Below are positions 23,288 through 34,158 of a stretch of DNA of 34,158 nt, in pieces. The first letter of the stretch is position 1, and the number at the start of each line of letters is the position of its first letter. The notes under the pieces were generated by a model. It worked only from the letters and a program-made list of their open reading frames with translations, had not been told where the DNA came from and did not search any database. Origin of the DNA: Phoronis ovalis (Eukaryota > Phoronida > Phoronidae). Position numbers and translations under genes: made by a program. The DNA lies in the NCBI GenBank assembly GCA_028565635.1, contig JAOXYB010019959.1, forward strand, positions 1-34,158, written 5' to 3'.

Positions 23288-25762
23288 AATAAGTAAAGAA
23301 TATTTCGAGCGATTAGAACAGCAGCAACTAACAATATAAACACACTTAGTAGATAAAACAAACATTTATTATAATCTTAAATATCAAAATTGTGTTTTAT
23401 AAGTATTTGTCAGTGCATCATACAAACATTCATATTTCAATCTCTCTATCACAACTACACGCTTGTTCCAGAGAGATACGACTCGTGCCTTTTGTAGCAA
23501 TTGGCCATAATTATAATACTGGTCCCTTACAAAGGTCAGTTAACCAATTAACACAACGCCAACATACCGGCAAGTTAATGCCATACACTACCATGTATAG
23601 GCATAGGCAAACCTTATTTGAGTTAACCTATGTAAAAATACAATTAACCTTCTTGGAACATCATTGTGCTTAGAGCTACAGATATCCATAAAGTTCATGT
23701 TGAAGACACAGAAATCATTGGACACATTCAGTATAATCTCTCATATCAAATCATTCACATTTCACACTAGTTAACTGTTCATACCTGTTGCATTCTCATA
23801 TAAAAATACATGGTCAATTTCATTGCACTAACACATTCAAACTAGATTTCATAATATAATGTACATCATAGCCGTTAACAGAAATGTCGTTGCTGAACAA
23901 ATAAAAAAACATTCCCTTATAAAAAGGTTTCATTATCTTAATTTAGTTCTCTCTCAGGAGAACCTTACAGTTAGAAAACATGTACAATTTTTTGAATTAT
24001 TGTAGCCTTCATAGTTTTCATTTTCATTTGAATATCTTTTCCTTTCGTAAATGTGACCACATTCAGTTTACATTCCCCTGAGCAATCATAACAAAGCTAT
24101 AATCTTTCTTGTGTACAATATTCTCATTTTGAAAACAAGTTCTTGGATACTGTGCATACTATATCGTTTATCTGACAACTTTAAATTGATTATACAACCA
24201 AAGTACATATATTCTTGGCCAATACCTGATGATAGGATAAACATAAATAATTGTGTTAACTTGATAATAAATGCACATTCATTTGAACACAACTGATATG
24301 ATTAATTATTGATATATGCCCCTACACCAAAACAAAATGAGATAAATACTAGACTGATATATCATAAAACACCAAGAGCTATATAATAATAAGGACTCTG
24401 CCCACCAGATGTCACTAGGTACTTGCAAATTCCTACTGCTGCGAGAGTAAGGCAATGTTAACTTGACATGTCCAGCATATGATCACACCCATGTGAGATA
24501 TACAGTCACATGTTGACAAGACTGATGAAAAGTTTGTCACCCACTTTCCAAATTATAAAATATTTTGCACGCATTTCTACCCATGCTCAGACAAAACACA
24601 CAAATAAATATTATGATCCACAAACTCAAAATAATTATACTAAATAATAAATACAAAGTAAAGCAGTGATTATTTGAAACTGCTCAGTAATATGCGAGAT
24701 CAAAATGAAAACAACTTGTTTCTTCACAATAAATACCTAATGACCAATTGGATCTAGAACATAAACAAATTTTTGACTCTCATATACATTTAGAAAATTG
24801 GGTAGCCAAGTAGAGGCATACACTCGCATATCTGCTGCTTCAATACAGAATGCTATTTACAATAGCTCTCCTCATTATCCATCCAAACACAATACTTAAA
24901 TATAGCACCCAAGCAAACAAGTAACAGTTCCTGTTATCTTTACATTCCAGCAGTATGCACATTTTATTATATCCAGCACCCACAAAATGATACCCTAAAC
25001 AAGAACTGAAATGATTTCAACATTACAAATTTTACACATTTTGAAACCAGTGACATCGTTATTTTCACTGAAGTAAAACACAATGTTAAGCCCGACATGC
25101 CACATATCCAGCCTGCAATATTTCCCTTTTACAGTACATGGACGTATCCTATAGGCTGCCATTGGGTCACATATGCGTACCTCAACCTCTTTATATATAT
25201 CACACCAAATGAGCTAAAATCTTTATGAAAAGAAAGACTACTATAATGAAAGCACTGAAACTACAATAATATATCACTAAAATATGTGCAAGTCTCGTAT
25301 TAGTAGATCATGCAAAGATCTTATAATGGCTTAGGCACACAGAAATGCCACAATTCAATGTACGATACTTATAATTTAAAATATGCAAATTATAAATTTA
25401 ATATAGTCGAACAATTGTTATGACAATCAATTTATAAAATTGTCGAAACCAGATATACGGCACTTGTAACCCTAGTTTGAATTCTGCCGTCCACTGGCAA
25501 AGTTCTTTGACACACAAAGTTGATTCTGCTTTTTATGAAAAAATAATACACATGCAAAATATTACAGCTACCTTAGTTTATAATTCAATGCTGTGTGTCA
25601 CAATTTGTTTGAAAAAATATGTCGACTCGCACACACTTTTATTGAAATGACAGAACTTTGCCTAAATCAACAATTTCTGATGCAAAATACAAGTATTTTG
25701 CAACACCTACAATTGTTGTGTGCCCAAAACATTCTCTAATCCTTATTATTGATGTTTAGCCT
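23288..25762 (-). other. Probable long 3' UTR and downstream region of KLF13
   Basis: No coding exon is visible in these 2.5 kb of AT-rich sequence directly after the KLF stop codon. Several AATAAA complements occur; the most distal obvious one is near 23364, just before the foldback element. Long 3' UTRs are usual for KLF9/13 genes, so I infer that much of this is transcribed. Confidence 0.4.
24402..24413 (+). promoter_or_regulatory. CTCF-like site in the KLF13 downstream region
   Basis: CCACCAGATGTC, followed by ACTAG, closely matches the string at 1416 (15 of 17 bases) and the CTCF core pattern with one mismatch. Function inferred from the motif only. Confidence 0.25.
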
Positions 25763-31681
<5,919 letters not shown>

Positions 31682-31922
31682 ATGTATTTTGAACACACCC
31701 CTCCTCGTGTCGATTCAAAACAACAAAGACGACGAAATGTGAAGCGCTCCAATTTATCAACCGTTGAACCAAATCACACAATTTTCAGTATACACAAGCT
31801 TAATCATACGAAGACTGTATTTACGTAAAAATTTCGTTCGATACTTCAAATAATTTAAGTTTTTTCCGTAGGAACGAGATGACAAACTAACAACGTCAAT
31901 TTTTCCTCGTGTATGGTAGTCA

Positions 31923-31971
31923 GTGGGCGTGCCTATAATGTGACGTCATTAGCAACAGGTGTGATGATTGG
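31923..31971 (-). promoter_or_regulatory. KLF13 promoter cluster: GC box, CRE, CCAAT
   Basis: Within 50 bases and about 240-290 bases upstream of the KLF start codon are GTGGGCGTG (31923-31931, a KLF/EGR-type GC box), a full palindromic CRE TGACGTCA (31941-31948), and an inverted CCAAT box (ATTGG, 31967-31971). CpG density is raised here. The arrangement fits a TATA-less, cAMP-inducible promoter that might also respond to KLF proteins themselves. Activity is inferred. Confidence 0.5.
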
Positions 31972-33728
31972 CTTACTGGAAACTTGGCCGCCAATATAGA
32001 GATTGCATTATTATCACATTTTTGCAAATTTTCCCCGCGTAAAAGGTAATTTTATCTAGTGACCTCAAAATGAGACCTGAACCAAAATCGTTATCAATAC
32101 AGATTATCATTTAGTTTACTTAATATTCGGATTCCAATGCCTTTCATATGGTTAGTAGAAGGTATTGCCCTGCAGGTAATGTAGAGCTTTAGTGTTGGGC
32201 GCTTTGTTTACGTGCTTAGACTTGCACCTTACTATATACGGAATATTCTTTTTAAAAAAAGTAAAGCGATGAGCTGTCTCAAAAATCTGATAGTTTGCTA
32301 TAGCTACTTTTAAAAATTATCGAGAAAATTAACATGTCAAACTTAGATAATTTTGCTTTACCGCATTCTTTAACAAAAAAGTAAAAGTGAATATCATCTG
32401 GGAGGGCACTCGTCTGAAATTGATTCAGACTATTTCTCACAAATCTCGAAAAATCTGATAATAGATGCTACGAAATTTATCTGGTTAAAGAAATAACAAA
32501 AAATCTTCGTTTTTATGTGACGTATGCATGCCTTGGGCGCTAAAGAGTAACACTGAAAATTCTTTAAATAATTTGAATTTGAAATTTCAGCACCAGAAAA
32601 AACCTCGTCCGTATGTATGGGATAGTTTTACGTATCCAGTGACAATTCTAAGACACTATTGTAAGTAAAATTCCCTTGGAATTACGAAGTTTTATAAGAA
32701 ATAAATCGAAACAGGCAAGTGTAATTCTACGCAAAAAACATGATAGCTCGCAACCAAAAAAGTTATTAACACTGTTTGTCAAATAGCGAACTATAAAACG
32801 CTTAGGTACTCCTCAGGATGTGGTTTTGCTTCCTGCAAACTATTCCTTTTCAAGAATTATCTTTTTCAGAAATTATGACTGATTTTGGTATTGGGGTTGA
32901 CGGATCTGAACCCTAAAATATGGGCTAAAATGCGGTAGAAGCGCAGGTAGCTTTTCATCAGTCGGTGTGATGATTATTAACAAAAAAGGGTAATTAAACA
33001 ATTGTGCAATAATTAAAAAGTGTAAACAAGTTAACTACATAATAGGGGAACTGTGCATGTTTGGAGACGAGTCTTACCCCGGGGCAGTCTTGGCGTCTTG
33101 CTATTTCTAAACTCATATAAATTATAAAAACTGACACGCCTATGCATCGTCAACAGGTGGCGCTAATAGGGGCATTGTTCTACCGAAGTCCAGCTATTCG
33201 GGTGTTAATGTCTCCTGTTTTTGACATAGTTTTTTTAAAGATATATTTAGTGAATTTTTTTATTAATATCTGGTCATAACTACATAATATAATTTTGTCT
33301 AAAAATATAATTAATGTTTTAAACATGCACGCGCGTTAATTATGAATTTTCCGGCGTGTAATCGGCAAAAATTTGCTTCCATTCTTTCACAATGGTAGTG
33401 ACTGAGAAAGACTAAACAATTCTGATTAAGCTGTACGATGTGCTTCTAAAGTACAAATAATGGGCTATAACAATATTTAAAGATTTGATGGAAAAGTTGT
33501 AGTGACAACGAGAGAATAAGATTCTTAATAAATATATATATTATTATAATAAAAGGTGCAAAAATAATGTAATAAAAGCTCTTTAAAAAATAAACATTAA
33601 CAACTTTTCACTAATTTCTGTTTCATCAGTGTTTATGTTTCATTTGAATCAGCATCGCATGACATAAAGATAAGTCTGTTTTTGCTATAGGACTTGATTC
33701 GTGTGTCTGTGCACAATACCGTGCTTTG
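31972..33728. other. Intergenic DNA between KLF13 and the right-edge gene
   Basis: No exon or element is recognised. The right part should contain the 3' UTR of the minus-strand gene at the edge, which starts at its stop codon (33729) and runs leftward. Confidence 0.4.
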
Positions 33729-34068
33729 TTAGTTTTTAGACAGCATTTCTCTTGACATAGAAATATCTTTTGACATTGATAATTTTGGCTGTTTCATCAA
33801 TCTATGAAGCCTGCTCCTTTGATCCATTCCCAACATTGGTGGGAATCTTCCAGACACTGCTGAAGATGCTCGATTGCTGTTTATTAGCTAAAATGAAAGG
33901 GAACTATTTGTACAGACAAGCTTAATTTTGATGTCACATCAGAAAACAAGATTTCACTTTGTTACCTCTCTTAGGAGATGAATCGGTTTTCTGCTAAAAG
34001 TATGAAACATTCCCTGTATCAATTTACAAAGAAGAGACGTTGGGGTGGGAAGTAACTCCCGGAAATAA
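33729..34068 (-). CDS. Last two exons of an unidentified gene, 5' part outside the window
   Basis: Two minus-strand exons can be assembled: 34068-33966 (103 nt) and 33887-33729 (159 nt, ending TAA). The first has an acceptor (TTTGTACTTGCAG) and donor (GAG|GTAACA). The second has a strong pyrimidine-rich acceptor (CCCTTTCATTTTAG). The donor and acceptor are both phase 0, so the frame runs through 86 residues. The first exon reads YFRELLPTPTSLLC, then a helix-like stretch ending SRKPIHLLRE. The second reads RFPPMLGMDQRSRLHRLMKQ and a Met/Ser/Lys-rich tail ending SREMLSKN. The protein end is basic, with no transmembrane segment or known motif that I recognise. The first exon needs one base to complete its first codon, so more exons must lie to the right. 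I cannot name the family. Confidence 0.65.
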
Positions 34069-34098
34069 CTGCAAGTACAAACAGCAGAATAAGACAGC

Positions 34099-34158
34099 TG
34101 TATATATACATATGTGTGTATGTATGTATGTATATATACATACATACATACACACATA
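34099..34158. repeat. TA/TATG microsatellite at the window edge
   Basis: Alternating TATA, TATG and ACAT tracts form a self-complementary low-complexity repeat that runs to the end of the window, inside an intron of the right-edge gene. Confidence 0.9.

Noticed and set aside
31682-31696. Upstream GTG five codons before the KLF13 ATG as a start
   Set aside because: Eukaryotic initiation favours the ATG at 31681. The extra residues have no family support and an in-frame TGA lies just beyond.
33954-34157. Full 67-residue frame at the right edge as a protein
   Set aside because: Its first half is translated TATG microsatellite. Only the part after the acceptor at 34069 looks coding, and it splices onward at 33965.

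Overview
The window is animal nuclear DNA. It is AT-rich, and its genes are split into short exons with GT-AG introns. The protein families are bilaterian (UBE2Q, OTUD7/Cezanne, KLF9/13) and the mobile DNA is of a kind common in marine invertebrates. A lophotrochozoan such as a bivalve mollusc is my best guess, but the sequence alone does not settle the phylum.

Layout from left to right. 1-1569 is intergenic and upstream. 1570-7968 (+) is a complete ten-exon UBE2Q-type ubiquitin-conjugating enzyme of 363 residues. 7969-10043 holds the converging 3' ends of two genes. 10044-18609 (-) is a complete eight-coding-exon OTUD7/Cezanne deubiquitinase of 937 residues; its noncoding 5' exon(s) lie further right. 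20807-22810 is the front part of a decayed non-LTR retrotransposon (2A-like, PHD-like and endonuclease segments), enclosed by a long inverted repeat and broken by a 100-base assembly gap. 22948-23287 is a foldback/MITE-like element. 23288-25762 is probably the KLF 3' UTR. 25763-31681 (-) is a complete three-exon KLF13-type zinc-finger repressor of 265 residues, with a CRE/GC-box/CCAAT cluster upstream. 33729-34068 (-) holds the last two exons of a fourth gene that runs off the right edge; I could not name it.

Three of the genes (fourth gene, KLF13, OTUD7) lie head-to-tail on the minus strand, and UBE2Q converges on OTUD7. Two act on ubiquitin in opposite senses: an E2 that loads it and an OTU protease that removes it. 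The gene content matters because human KLF13 and OTUD7A are neighbours at 15q13.3, UBE2Q2 is elsewhere on 15q, and UBE2Q1 and OTUD7B share 1q21. The window therefore looks like an unduplicated ancestral version of a human paralogon. I found no RNA gene, CRISPR array or bacterial-type system.
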